This document shows, one piece after another, positions 15,180 through 25,405 of a DNA stretch of 64,000 nucleotides. Under the pieces are notes generated by a model. That model did not search any database, was not told the DNA's origin, and was given only the letters and a program-made list of their open reading frames with translations. This DNA comes from Prescottella defluvii (lineage in GTDB: Bacteria; Actinomycetota; Actinomycetes; Mycobacteriales; Mycobacteriaceae): contig CP121458.1 in assembly GCA_029690005.1 (NCBI GenBank), forward strand, positions 3,906,001-3,970,000, read 5' to 3'. The translations under genes and the position numbers were made by a program. How positions within the stretch are numbered: the stretch's first letter is position 1; every line of letters begins with the position of its first letter.

Positions 15180-15353
15180 CGGGGTTCGTCCTAACGTATG
15201 TCCGTCGAGTGAAACAGTGTTCGGCCGCCGATGTCGCCCTCGAGGTGCGAATCGGCCATTGGCAAGCTTAACGCGCTCGCGCGAGGCAGCTATTCGCCGC
15301 ATGTGACGGCCCGTCGTTCGCGGCGCGCGCCGTGACACGGATCTCAGCGCACC

Positions 15354-16761
15354 TCAGCGGCCGCGCACGATCCTGCGCAGCTTTCCCACCCGCCCGGCGA
15401 TCTCCCGCTCGGCGCCGTGCGTCGTCGGTTCGTAGCAGTCGACGCCGACGAGTTCGTCCGGCGGATACTGCTGCGGCAGGACCCGTCCGGATGGTCGTGC
15501 GGGCAACTTGTAACCGACTGCGTTGCCGAGTTGCGCCGCGCCGGCGTAGTGGCCGTCCCGCAGATGCGGCGGCACGAGTCCGACTTGCCGGCCGCGACGT
15601 CGGCCATCGCGGCCCCGAGCGGCGGCGATGACCGCCCCCGACTTGGGTGCGGTCGCCAGGTGGATGGTGGCCTGCGCCAACGCGAGTCGCGCCTCGGGCA
15701 TCCCGATCAGCTGCACCGCCTGCGCGGCCGCAGTCGCGGTCTGCAGCGCGGTGGGGTCGGCCATGCCGATGTCCTCGCTGGCGTGCACGACGAGCCGACG
15801 AGCGATGAACCGTGGATCCTCCCCGCGGTGATCATCCGGGCCAGATAGCGCAGCGCGGCGTCGACGTCCGAGCCACGGATCGACTTGATGAACGCGCTGA
15901 TGACGTCGTAGCGCTGGTCGCCGTCGCGGTCGTAGCGGACGGCGGCCTTGTCGACGCTGGATTCGACGGTCTCGAGATCGAGCAACGCGGGGCGCTCGTC
16001 GGTACGGTCGAGTGCCGTCCCGGCCGCGGCTTCCAGGGCCGTCAGCGCGCGCCGCGCATCACCCGCCGCGAGCCGCACCAGGTGCTCGAGCGCGTCGTCG
16101 TCGATCTCGACGGACCCGCCGAGGCCGCGCTCGTCCGTCCGGGCCCGTTCGATGACGAACCGAATGTCGTCGGCGGTCAGCGACTGCGACTGCAGCACCA
16201 GCGACCGCGACAGCAACGGCGAGACCACCGAGAACGACGGGTTCTCGGCGGTTGCCCCGACGAGCAGCACGATGCGGTTCTCGACCGCGGCGAGCAGCGC
16301 GTCCTGCTGGGTCTTGGAGAAGCGGTGGACCTCGTCGATGAAGAGCACGGTCTGCTCACCCTGGAGCAGCCGGCGCCGCGCCAGTTCGATGACGCCGCGC
16401 ACCTCCTCGACGCCGGCCGACAGCGCTGACAGCGCCTCGAACTTGCGTCCGGTGGCACCCGAGATGAGCGAGGCGAGCGTGGTCTTGCCGGTCCCGGGCG
16501 GCCCGTAGAGCAGCACGGACGACGCACCGGATCCCTCGACGAGGCGCCGCAGCGGGGCGCCCGGCGCCAGCAGGTGCTGCTGACCGACGACCTCCGACAG
16601 GGTCGCGGGCCGCATCCGCACGGCGAGCGGGGCGCCCGGGCTCGGTCGCGATCGCCGCGGGGCAACCGACGTGAGCGGTGCGGGCCCGATTCGCCGGCCG
16701 GGGCCTCGAACAGTCCCGCCCCGTCGTCGGCCGCGTCCGTGTCGCCGAAGAAATCAGTCAC
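15354..16761 (-). CDS. rarA: Replication-associated recombination ATPase RarA/MgsA (several frame breaks)
   Basis: AAA+ clamp-loader-like ATPase acting at stalled forks. After [20 protein letters not shown], a break near 16670 leads to [18 protein letters not shown]. Walker A is GPPGTGKTT, Walker [11 protein letters not shown], sensor 1 [11 protein letters not shown], and the C-terminal tetramerisation domain includes [19 protein letters not shown] and [12 protein letters not shown]. More breaks are near 15815, 15630 and 15590. The end, [19 protein letters not shown], is typical. About 469 residues. Homologue of M. tuberculosis Rv2559c, with alaS downstream as in that region. Confidence 0.93.
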
Positions 16762-16815
16762 ACCCCGACGCTGACTAGCCGGCCCCGACTCGAACCCGCG
16801 CCGCTCGAGACCGGA

Positions 16816-16974
16816 TCAGCGGCCGAACAGCGATGCGAAGAAGCCGGGCTTCGCGGGCTGCTCACACTTGCAGCGCTGCGCGGCGGGCACCGTGCGCATG
16901 ACGCTGTCGACGTGCTGTCCGCAGCCTCCCCACGTGGTCTTGGAACAGGTCTTGCAGGTGACGGGGTAGCACAC
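16816..16974 (-). CDS. Small Cys-rich protein (52 aa), putative metal or sulfur binding
   Basis: An intact 52-residue frame starts GTG 16974 behind AGAGGAG with 7-base spacing. The sequence starts MCYPVTCKTCSKTTWGGCGQ, continues HVDSVMRTVP and has a second CxC pair (RCKCEQ) before a hydrophobic tail ending FFASLFGR. Six cysteines lie in the first 40 residues, arranged like a small zinc ribbon (C-x4-C-x2-C...C-x-C). Similar short proteins occur widely in Actinobacteria without assigned function. A perfect CsoR/CstR-like palindrome sits in its promoter, suggesting control by copper or sulfane sulfur. Function is otherwise unknown to me. Confidence 0.8.
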   Translation of the reverse strand: MCYPVTCKTCSKTTWGGCGQHVDSVMRTVPAAQRCKCEQPAKPGFFASLFGR

Positions 16975-17011
16975 GATGAATCTCCTCTGGAGTGGCTGAC
17001 GGTTTCTTCAA

Positions 17012-17039
17012 ACCATACCCCCAGGGGTATCCGATTCAA
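17012..17039 (-). promoter_or_regulatory. Promoter with CsoR/CstR-type operator in the spacer
   Basis: On the minus strand TTGAAT (17034-17039) and TATGGT (17012-17017) form a good -35/-10 pair with a 16-bp spacer. The spacer and -10 are overlapped by a perfect palindrome at 17015-17030, ATACCCC-CA-GGGGTAT on the plus strand. This class of palindrome is bound by CsoR (copper) and CstR (persulfide) repressors. It drives the small Cys-rich gene, whose start is about 38 bases from the -10. Confidence 0.75.
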
Positions 17040-17072
17040 TGTGCTGGTCCCCACATCGGAGACGGCGCGGAG

Positions 17073-17780
17073 TCAGCCGTTGGGTGCGTGCACCCGGATG
17101 CGATCGACAGGACCGGACAGCTCGAGGCGCCGGACGAGAACCGGATTGTCGGTCGCCTGACTCTCGTGACACGCGATCGCCGCCAGCTGCACACCGCGAT
17201 CGACCTCGACGTCGACCACACCGTCGCCGGCCAGGGCGCCGAAGCCCGCGTCGAACTCGGTGTTCAACGCGTCCGCCACGTCCGGCGCGACACCCCACTC
17301 GAGCACGTGCAGTCCCTCGACCGCCGCGACCCGGAACGCGGCCGCCGTCGCTGCCCGGTGATCGGGGTGCCCGGTGACGCCACCGGACTCGAAGACCACG
17401 AGCGTCGACGCCGCACCGAGCGTGTCGAGGACAACCGCGTCGAGCATGCCCGGATCCACCTCGTGCAGACCTCCGTCGGGAAAGTCGAGCAACTCGACGC
17501 CGCCGACACCCAGGCGCTGCGCCGCCGTCGCCAGCTCCGCGCGACGCACCTGGGCGAGGTCGACACCCGCGCCGAGCGTGCTGGCCTCGCCGCGCGTCAG
17601 GCACAGCACCCGCACGTCCGCGCCGAACGCGGCGAGCGCCGCGAGCACCGCCCCGAGGCCGAAGCTCTCGTCGTCAGGATGCGCCACCACCGCCAGCACG
17701 GAGCCCCGCGAGGCCACGTCCCGCAACACGGATTCCCCGGAGTTCCCGCCCACACGTACCACCCCTTCGGTGCATTCCAT
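17073..17780 (-). CDS. PIG-L family N-acetyl-sugar deacetylase
   Basis: An intact 235-residue zinc hydrolase of the PIG-L/LmbE family, which includes MshB and Mca of mycothiol metabolism. The metal motif AHPDDESFG is at residues 33-41, and the second ligand region VTGHPDHRAAT is near 146-156. It is shorter than MshB (about 300 residues), so a mycothiol role is not assured; the acyl-sugar substrate is unknown. It is divergent from the TetR gene at 17899 and shares the intergenic region with paired operator-like repeats, so it may be the regulated target. Confidence 0.85.
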   Translation of the reverse strand: MECTEGVVRVGGNSGESVLRDVASRGSVLAVVAHPDDESFGLGAVLAALAAFGADVRVLCLTRGEASTLGAGVDLAQVRRAELATAAQRLGVGGVELLDFPDGGLHEVDPGMLDAVVLDTLGAASTLVVFESGGVTGHPDHRAATAAAFRVAAVEGLHVLEWGVAPDVADALNTEFDAGFGALAGDGVVDVEVDRGVQLAAIACHESQATDNPVLVRRLELSGPVDRIRVHAPNG

Positions 17781-17845
17781 TCCAGTTTCCCGGACCTACG
17801 AGGCAGCCGGGGGCGATCCACCGAAAACAGAGCCCCACCAGTGCT

Positions 17846-17892
17846 CCTTACGACGTATAGTCTGCACGGACAAGGGTCCTTACAACGTAAGG
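17846..17892. promoter_or_regulatory. Two operator-like repeats between PIG-L and TetR genes
   Basis: CCTTACGACGTATAG (17846-17860) and CCTTACAACGTAAGG (17878-17892) are near-identical and 32 bases apart (three helical turns). The second is a 6-3-6 palindrome and contains the AAGGAG ribosome site of the TetR gene. Flanking bases GTGCTC and GAGCAC extend the symmetry over the whole region. Likely autoregulatory TetR sites that could also act on the divergent deacetylase. Confidence 0.65.
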
Positions 17893-17898
17893 AGCACG

Positions 17899-18690
17899 AT
17901 GGGATCCGATGCCCGAGACAACGACGCCGCCCGCACGATGGCGCGACTGTGGGCGCCGCCGCCCCTGCTCGACGACGGCACCGACGACCGGACGGCATTG
18001 ACTCTCGAGGCGATCATCGAGACGGCGACTGCCCTGGCCGACGAACGCGGCACCGCGGCGGTCCCGCTGCGCGCGATCGGCGATCGCCTCGGGTGCACGG
18101 CGATGGCGCTGTACACGTACGTCGGCGGCAAGGATGAGTTACTCGACCTCATGTACGACCGCGCCCACACGGGGTTCATGTCGACACCGCTGGCGTCGGT
18201 GACCGCGTGGGCCGACCGCCTCCTCGACCTCTACGTCGTCCATCCCTGGATGCTCGACCTTGCACACGCGCGACCTGTTCTCGGACCACACCAGCAGGCG
18301 GTCTTCGAGGCGCTGTTGGGCATCCTGCTGCCCGGCGGCATCGACCGCCGCGACGTGGCGGCGATCGCGTCGTCGGCCTTCTCGCTCGCGGCCGCGGCCG
18401 CACGCACGGTCGTCGACGCTCGTCGCGCCCCCGACACGACAGGGGACGCCAAGCAGCGGTGGTCCGAGCGCATGGATGCGCTGGCCGCCGCGGCACCGGA
18501 TTTCGCCGCTCGGTTCCCGCTGTCCACGGCGCTGACGAGCGGGGACCGTGCGGACCCCGACGTCGCGCCGCCGGCCGACGCCGCCCCGATCATGGAGCGC
18601 GCCGCCCGGGAGAACCTGCGGCGCGCAGTCGAACTACTGCTCGCCGGAGCCGATCGACCGCCGACGGTGCGAGGCTCGACAGCAGACTAG
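17899..18690 (+). CDS. TetR/AcrR family regulator
   Basis: An intact 263-residue regulator. The N-terminal HTH spans about residues 35-80: LTLEAIIETATALADE, then AVPLRAIGDRLGCTAMALYT and YVGGKDELLDLMYD. The long C-terminal ligand domain resembles the TetR class with alpha-helical Ala-rich packing. An extended N-terminus rich in Asp/Arg precedes the HTH, as in TetR-class repressors of efflux or drug-responsive genes. The start at 17899 directly follows a palindrome that includes its ribosome site, so it is probably autorepressed. It ends in a 3-base overlap with the convergent AraC-type gene. Confidence 0.88.
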   Translation: MGSDARDNDAARTMARLWAPPPLLDDGTDDRTALTLEAIIETATALADERGTAAVPLRAIGDRLGCTAMALYTYVGGKDELLDLMYDRAHTGFMSTPLASVTAWADRLLDLYVVHPWMLDLAHARPVLGPHQQAVFEALLGILLPGGIDRRDVAAIASSAFSLAAAAARTVVDARRAPDTTGDAKQRWSERMDALAAAAPDFAARFPLSTALTSGDRADPDVAPPADAAPIMERAARENLRRAVELLLAGADRPPTVRGSTAD

Positions 18691-19687
18691 CTGCCCCGAC
18701 CGGAGCCATTGATCGAACCGGACTCGGGAGCGAACAGGCGACGATAGGCGTGGGGGTCTGGCCGGTGCATCGGTGGAAGTGGGTTCGGAGGTTTGCCGCG
18801 CTCCCGAGTCCGACGGCCTCGGCGATCCGGTCGATGGGAAGGTCGGTGGCCTCGAGGTACTCCTCGGCGCGTTGAACGCGCGCCTGGACGAGCCATCGCC
18901 CGGGGGTGATGCCATTCTCGGCGTGGAATCGGCGTTCGAATGTGCGGGTGCTCATGTGGGCGCGTGCCGCCATCGACGCGGTGGTGTGAGGTTCCCGCAG
19001 ATGTTCCGCTAGCCAGGCTGTCACACCGGCAGTCGTGCTGCCGCCGGTCGGGTGACAGTGGCCTGGATGTATTGGGCCTGGCCGCCCTCTCGCAGGGGCG
19101 CGACGATGCACGAGCGTGCGACGTTGTTCGCGATGCGGGTGCCGTGGTCGCTCCGGATGATGTGCAGGCACAGGTCGATTCCGGCTGCGACGCCTGCCGA
19201 GGTCAGGACCTCGCCCGCGTCGACGTACAGGGCTTCCGGATGGATGCGGGCTCCGAGGTGGCGCCGGGCCAGAGTGTCGCAGCGGCGCCAGTGCGTGGTT
19301 GCGTCACGGTCGTCGAGAAGCCCCATGGCTCCCAGAAGAAACGCGCCGGAGCAGATCGAGGCCACCCGCAGACCTGGCCGGACAGCGGTACCGACGGCGA
19401 GATGGGCCTGAAGGTTGCCGATGAGCTGCTGCGCTGCTGCCGGGTCGAGGAGCCGATCGCTCGAGGCGACGATCACGATGTCCGCGTCCGCGAGGGCCTC
19501 GGGCGCTGCGTCGACTGCGAGACCGAGCCCTCCGCCGTGTGCACCGTGCGCGAGCCGTCTGCTGCGACGACGTCGACGTCGTAGAGAAGTTCACCATCCG
19601 CACCTCGCGCCGCCCCGAACAGACGAGATGGGATCCCGAGCTCGAACAGTGGCGTTCCGGGGCGGCCAGGGTCACAACACGACGCAT
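18687..19687 (-). CDS. GlxA-like AraC family regulator with DJ-1/PfpI domain (frame breaks)
   Basis: The N-terminus (MRRVVTLAAPE, then FELGIPSRLFGAARG) begins a DJ-1/PfpI-like sensing domain. The nucleophile-elbow region VASICSGAFLLGAMGLLDD carries its conserved Cys. After a break near 19025 come the two AraC helix-turn-helices: MSTRTFERRFHAENGITPG and PIDRIAEAVGLGSAANLRTH. A last break near 18745 leads to TPHAYRRLFAPE and the stop. About 333 residues. Divergent from the oxidoreductase at 19758, its likely target; such pairs often respond to reactive or small-molecule stress. Confidence 0.85.
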
Positions 19688-19757
19688 GGCGGAATCCTTT
19701 CACGAGTTGTCGATTTCGCCACTGTTCGAGATTCGTTTACCCCGGCAGTCTCGTGAC

Positions 19758-20743
19758 ATGACTCATTCATCCGCGCCACCCCAGACGCTGTGGGCAGCGA
19801 TGACGCCCGAACCGGGCGCCGAACCAGTCCTGACCGAGTTACCCACCCCGCAACCGGGGCCCGGCGAGGTCCTGGTCCGGGTCATGGCGACGTCGGTGAA
19901 CCCGACAGACGTCATGACCTGGCAGCGTGGAGCATTCGTCACCGGCGAGCAGGCCCCCTTCATCGGCGGCTTCGACGTCGCAGGGATCGTCGCGGGCGTC
20001 GGCCGCGGAGTCACCACCCTTCAGGTCGGTGACTGCGTGGCGGGGATGCCTCGCTTCCCGCATCCGGCCGGTACGCTTCGCCGAGTACACCACCTCACCC
20101 GCTCGCCACCTGGCCCGCGTCACCGCGACCTCGGAGCGGGGAGGTCCCGGTGACTGGCGCAGCTCGCGGCCTTACCGCTCGCGGGCTTGACTGCATGGCA
20201 GGCACTCGTCGACACCGCCACGGTCACGACAGACACCAAGGTCCTCATCCACGCAGCATCGGGCGGGGTCGGCCACCTCGCGGTGCAGCTTGGGACATAT
20301 CTCGGGGCTGAGGTCACGGCCGTCACCAGCACGCGGGGCCAGGAACTCGTCCAGGAACTCGGTGCCGCACACGTCATCGATCGATCCAGGCCGGAGTGGC
20401 CCACTCAGGTGCCGGCGCAAGACGTCGTGATCGACACCGTCGGCGGCGACACCACGGCGTTGTCCCTGCAGCTCGCTCAGCCCAGCGGGTCTGGTCGTGG
20501 CGCTGCATCCGATACGCCCCCGACGACGTGGCCGGCACCGATCACCGCCTGACTCGCACGCTCGTCGAACCCGACCACCACGCCATGCGGCGCCTGCTCG
20601 AGCTGTACCGCGAGGGCCACCTGCGTCCGCATGTCGGCGCCACCTATGACTTGCCCGACATCGGCGATGCGTTACGTCACGTGCAACAGTCCCGCACCCC
20701 GGGCAAGACCGTCATCCACACCAACCGAGGAGCTCACGCATGA
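19758..20743 (+). CDS. Quinone-reductase-like MDR oxidoreductase (frame breaks)
   Basis: Zinc-free medium-chain dehydrogenase/reductase of the NADPH:quinone reductase type. The GroES-like domain (PGPGEVLVRVMATSVNPTDV, PFIGGFDVAGIVAGVG) is followed by AEYTTSPARHLARV, LAGLTAWQAL and the Rossmann motif ASGGVGHLAVQLG. The C-terminus (LRPHVGATYDLPDIGDALRH) is complete. Breaks are near 20075, 20150 and 20490. About 328 residues. The gene starts behind the divergent AraC regulator and overlaps the following SnoaL-like gene (ATGA). Confidence 0.87.
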
Positions 20744-21153
20744 CCACTACCCCCACGACCCGCGCAGTAACCGACGCCTTCTTCGGCAACTTCGCAACCG
20801 GCGACATCGACGCGGTCAAGGCACTCTTCGACCAGGACATCGACTTCGCCGTCCATGGGCAGCCCCCGCACCCCATGGGCCGGCAGCCGTAACAGCAGCG
20901 CCGAACTCGACGACTTCTTCGCGGCCTTCGCCGCGCTGGGCCCGGCCACGGACTACACCGTGGCGCACATCCTCGTCGATGGGTCTCACGCCGTCGCCTT
21001 GGGCCACAACTCCTTCCCGGTCACAGCCACCTGGAAGTCCTTCACCAATCACTTCGCCCTGCACTTGACCGTCGCCGACGGAAGATCACGGGCTACCAGA
21101 TGTACGAGGATTCCTACGCCATCGACCAGGCTTTCACACCTGACGCCGGCTGA
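20740..21153 (+). CDS. SnoaL-like / NTF2-fold protein (frame breaks)
   Basis: A small cone-shaped NTF2-fold protein of about 137 residues. MTTTPTTRAVTDAFFGNFAT and DIDAVKALFDQDIDFAVHGQ begin the domain. After a break near 20880, ELDDFFAAFAALGPATDYTV and HILVDGSHAVALGHNSF continue, and after another near 21085, KITGYQMYEDSYAIDQAF closes it. The family includes polyketide cyclases, hydratases and non-catalytic binders; no substrate can be assigned. Translationally coupled (ATGA) to the quinone-reductase-like gene. Confidence 0.8.
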
Positions 21154-21234
21154 TCACAGCCTATCCGAAGGGCCCGGCAGCTACCCCGGCTGACCGGGCC
21201 CTCACGTCCCGTGAAGATCGACCCGTCGCTACCG

Positions 21235-22410
21235 CTACTGGACGCGCTCACGCAGACGTGCCACGACCAGCGACGCGTGCTCGGTGATGACGTCGTCGCC
21301 CGACTGCTCGGCGAACGTCGCCAGGCTCTCCCACCGGGCGAGCAGGGCGTCGGCGCGCGCCGCGGACAGCTCGATGTCCACGCACCGCCGCGATCCGCGC
21401 GTAGTCCTCCGGCAGGAACAGGAATGCGCTGAGCCAGACCCAGGCGAGCTGGGCGTCGAGGACCCGCTCGGTGAGGAAGTCGTCGTCGGCGAGGGCCGGC
21501 CACATGCCGACCACCTCGGCGCGCCACGCCTCGGTCATCGCGCGGGCGCGCTCGTACGACAGGTCGATGCTGCACAGGCACGCCGGGAACGACACCAGCG
21601 CATACGCGAGGTCCAGGGTGGCGTCGCGGAAACCGCCCCACTCGTAGTCGAGGAACCGGACACCCTCGTCGTTGACGATGATGTTGTCGGGGCACAGATC
21701 CGACGGGCTGAAGGCACGGAACCGGCCACCACTGAACAGCTTGCCGGCGCGCGCCGCGATGTCGCGGACCTCCAGGGAGACCTCGACGCCGAGGTGCTCG
21801 GACAGCAGGGTCGGTACGGTTCGAGCGACGCCGCGGCCTGCTCGGCGACCACATCACCACAGTGCGCAACCTCCGCGCGCCGCAGCAGCGCCGTGAAGTC
21901 CTCTTCGCGGCCGACGGTCGCGGCATGCATGCGGCCGAGGGCCTGCGCCATCGCCATCAGCGAGTTGGTGACGGCGTCGGGATCCGCGTTCTTGAGCAGC
22001 GACGCGAAGGGGGTCGAATCGCCGAGGTCACCGAGCACCAGCAGACGCGCTTCGAAGTCGTAGGCCAGCAGCTCCGCACCGGGCGGCTCTCGGTCGCCAG
22101 CGCGGTCGCGAACTGGTACGAGACCGCTTCGCGCAGAAACGCGACGTCGACCGTCGAATGGTCCGGCACGTCGAAGTCGATGCGTTGCGCCGTGGCCTTC
22201 TTCGACGTCTCGCGGACCTGCTCGACCACCAGGGTCCGGGGCAGTGCAGAACGGGTTCTCCGCGACGCGGACCCGGAGCACGATGGTGCGGCCGCTTCCC
22301 CCGAGGTCGACGGGGTCGACGAGACGGACCGGTGCGCCGGTCCGTCGGGCGAGCAACTTCTCTGCTGCGGCAACGACCTCGGAGAGGGGTTCCGCCAATA
22401 TTGCGGTCAT
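21235..22410 (-). CDS. Aminoglycoside phosphotransferase-like kinase (several frame breaks)
   Basis: The N-terminus MTAILAEPLSEVVAAAEKLL and the conserved EQVRETSKKATAQ region are followed by LVLGDLGDSTPFASLL (hinge), ALGRMHAATVG, and the catalytic/metal segment FSPSDLCPDNIIVNDEGVRF with LDYEWGGFRDATLDLAYAL. These mark the APH/choline-kinase fold. The usual catalytic HxD is replaced by DLCPDN, a variant seen in many uncharacterised members. Breaks near 22235, 22085, 21825 and 21380. The inferred end is SLVVARLRERVQ at 21235, about 392 residues. Substrate unknown; convergent with the SnoaL-like gene. Confidence 0.82.
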
Positions 22411-22458
22411 CGGTCACCAACCTACCTGTACGAGCCCGCCAGGACCGGGCAATCGGGA

Positions 22459-23424
22459 TCAGCGACGCGCGGCGAAACCCGCTGACCTCGGCAAACCTCG
22501 TGTTGCAGCTCGGTCACGGGCCTTTTCTCGCCGCTGCAGCATCAGGACCGCCACCGCGGCGATCACGATGCCGGTGAGATTGACGCCGAGCTGAAGCGCC
22601 GACATGAGCGCCACGCGCCATTCGCCGACGGTCGCGGCCACCGCCACGAATCCCGCCGCCGGCACGGTCGTGACCGAGATGAACACCCCCACCAGCGCCG
22701 CCGACTTCGCGGACACGAGCGCGAGCATGCCGGCCGCACCCGCGAGCAGGGCAACGACCAACGAGGCCGGGCCGACCTTGTAGATGAAGTCGACCTGGTG
22801 GACGTCGTGGATCGTCTCCAGGTCCACCCACCCGATCGCCTCGGCGAGCATGGTCGCGCCGGCGGTGACGACGATCGCGAAGGGGAACCCGACCACGAGT
22901 GCGATCAGCGAGCGCCGGGCGAGACCGAACTTGCGGCGGGTCAGGGCCACGGCGAGCGCGGCCAGCGGGCCGAACTCGGGTCCGACGACCATCGCGCCGA
23001 CGATCGTGACCGGTGAATCGGTGACGATGCCGACCGCGGCCAGCAGACACGCGATGGTCAGGAACGCCAGGAACGTGACGTTGAGCGTCGATTCCTCCCG
23101 CGTGCGGGAGATCAGTTCCTCCCACACGACGGAATCGCTCGGGTCGCCGGGCGCCGCCCGCTCCGCCGCCCGAGCCGACTCCGACAGCACCGTCTCGATC
23201 GGGACGAGCGTGATCGCACCCGTGCGTTCGATGCCCAGCTCGTGGAGTTGAGTCAGGACCTCGTTGGCCGACTCGCGGGCGATATCGGCCTGGACGACGT
23301 CGCCTTCGGGCTCGACGGCGGAGCCCCGCGCCACGGTGATGTGCGTGGCGCCGGGCTCCTCCTCGAGCAGTGCGAGCACCTCGTCGGTGCAATCCGCCGG
23401 ACAGATCACACGCAGATGCAGCAC
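22459..23424 (-). CDS. DUF389 (TIGR00341-like) membrane protein
   Basis: An intact 321-residue protein. The first 105 residues are a soluble ferredoxin-like domain (MLHLRVICPADCTDEVLALL). Six to seven membrane helices follow from residue 117 to 300. The DUF389 signature GAMVVGPEFGPLAALAVALT is at about residues 142-161. The C-terminus is basic (LQRREKARDRAATRG). Function unknown; members are sometimes called uncharacterised hydrophobic proteins. It lies between aspS and the kinase-like gene on the same strand. Confidence 0.88.
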   Translation of the reverse strand: MLHLRVICPADCTDEVLALLEEEPGATHITVARGSAVEPEGDVVQADIARESANEVLTQLHELGIERTGAITLVPIETVLSESARAAERAAPGDPSDSVVWEELISRTREESTLNVTFLAFLTIACLLAAVGIVTDSPVTIVGAMVVGPEFGPLAALAVALTRRKFGLARRSLIALVVGFPFAIVVTAGATMLAEAIGWVDLETIHDVHQVDFIYKVGPASLVVALLAGAAGMLALVSAKSAALVGVFISVTTVPAAGFVAVAATVGEWRVALMSALQLGVNLTGIVIAAVAVLMLQRREKARDRAATRGLPRSAGFAARR

Positions 23425-23459
23425 GTGCGCTTCCCCGCTCTCGCGTCCTGTCTCGCGTC

Positions 23460-25236
23460 CTATGCGGACTCGGCCGTCGGCGGCTCCGGCTTGACGTCGA
23501 TGCCCGACTCCTTGCGCTGCAGCTCGGTGATCGGCGCGGGAGCGTCGGTCAGCGGGTCCACGCCGCCGCCCGACTTCGGGAACGCGATGACCTCACGGAT
23601 CGAGTCGAGGCCCGCGAGCAGCGCGGTGATGCGGTCCCAGCCGAACGCGATGCCGCCGTGCGGCGGCGCGCCGAACGCGAAGGCGTCGAGCAGGAAGCCG
23701 AACTTCTCCTCGGCCTCGTCGTGCGAGATGCCCATCACCTTGAAGACGCGTTCCTGGATGTCCTTGCGGTGGATACGGATGCTGCCGCCGCCGATCTCGT
23801 TGCCGTTGCAGACGATGTCGTAGGCGTAGGCCAGCGCCGCACCGGGTCGGTGTCGAACGTGTCGATCGACTCCGGCTTGGGCGACGTGAACGCGTGGTGC
23901 ACCGCGGTCCACGCGCTGTAACCGAGCGCGACATCACCGCTGGCGGTCGCGTCGGCGGTCGGCTCGAACAGCGGAGCGTCGACGATCCGCACGAACTCCC
24001 ACGCGTCGGGTCGATGAGGTTCTGCTTGCGGGCGATCTCGCCGCGGGCCGCACCGAGCAGCGCCCGCGATGCCTTGGTGGCACCGGCGGCGAAGAAGATG
24101 CAGTCGCCGGGCTTCGCGCCGACGTGGGCAACCAGGCCGTCGCGCTCGGCGTCGGTGAGGTTCTTGGCGACCGGCCGCCGAGGGTGCCGTCCTCGCCCAC
24201 CAGGACGTAGGCGAGGCCCTTCGCGCCGCGCTGCTTGGCCCATTCCCGCCACGCGTCGAGCTGCTTACGGGGCTGGCTCGCACCGCCCGGCATCACGACG
24301 GCGCCGACGTACTCGGCCTGGAACACGCGGAACGTCGTGTCCTTGAACAGGTCCATGCACTCGACGAGCTCGACGCCGAAACGCAGGTCGGGCTTGTCGG
24401 ATCCGAAACGGCGCATCGACTCGGCGTACGTCATGCGCGGGATCGGGTGGTGATCTCGTGGCCGATGAGCTTCCACACCGCGTGCAGGATCTCCTCGGCC
24501 AGGAGCATGACGTCGTCCTGGTTCACGAAGCTCATCTCGATGTCGAGCTGGGTGAACTCGGGCTGACGGTCGGCGCGGAAGTCCTCGTCGCGGTAGCAGC
24601 GGGCGATCTGGTAGTACCGCTCGATGCCGCCGACCATGAGCAGCCGCTTGAACAGCTGCGGGCTCTGCGGCAGCGCGTAGAAGCTGCCCGGCTGCAGACG
24701 CGCGGGACCAGGAAGTCGCGCGCGCCCTCGGGGGTGGAACGCGTGAGGGTCGGGGTCTCCACCTCGACGAACTCGCGGCGCGCCAGCACGGAGCGGGCGG
24801 CGGCGTTGACCTTCGAACGGAGCCGGATCGCGTGACCGGGGACCTCGCGGCGCAGGTCCAGGTAGCGGTACTTGAGACGCGCCTCCTCGCCGACCTGGTC
24901 GTCGAGCTGGAACGGCAGCGGGGCGCTCTCGTTGAGCACCTCCAGCTCCACCGCGTTGACCTCGATGGCGCCGGTCGGGATCTCGAAGTTCTGGTTGCCC
25001 TCGGGACGAACCTCGACCACACCGGTGACCTTGACGCAGTACTCGGCGCGCAACCGGTGCGCCTGCTCGAGCACGTCACCCGCGCGGAACACGACCTGGG
25101 AGACTCCCGACGCATCGCGGAGGTCGATGAAGATCACCCCGCCGTGATCGCGGCGCCGTGCCACCCAACCGGTGAGGGTGACGGTCTGCTCAGCGTGCTC
25201 GGGTCGTAGCGAGCCGGCCAGGCGGGTGCGCAGCAC
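23460..25236 (-). CDS. aspS: Aspartyl-tRNA synthetase (about five frame breaks)
   Basis: Class II synthetase charging tRNA-Asp, and probably tRNA-Asn in a non-discriminating manner as in many actinobacteria. From GTG 25236 ([20 protein letters not shown]) the anticodon-binding OB fold includes [20 protein letters not shown]. Motif 2, [20 protein letters not shown], the insertion domain (LMVGEDG-type loop [11 protein letters not shown]) and motif 3, [15 protein letters not shown], are all present. Breaks near 24700, 24455, 24180, 24000 and 23845. The 3' end is EPPTAESA at 23460. About 592 residues. Confidence 0.95.
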
Positions 25237-25405
25237 GGGAATCCTTTCACAAACTTCCAGCACAAATGGTCGATGCGTGCTTCAAGCACGGTGTTCTGTC
25301 TGCTGCGATCCTACGGACGCCCCGCGTGTTATCGGAAACGCGTCCCGAATTGCTGGAAGGGTGTAACGACCAGCACAGGCAGTTCGGTACGAGGGAGCTC
25401 TCGCA

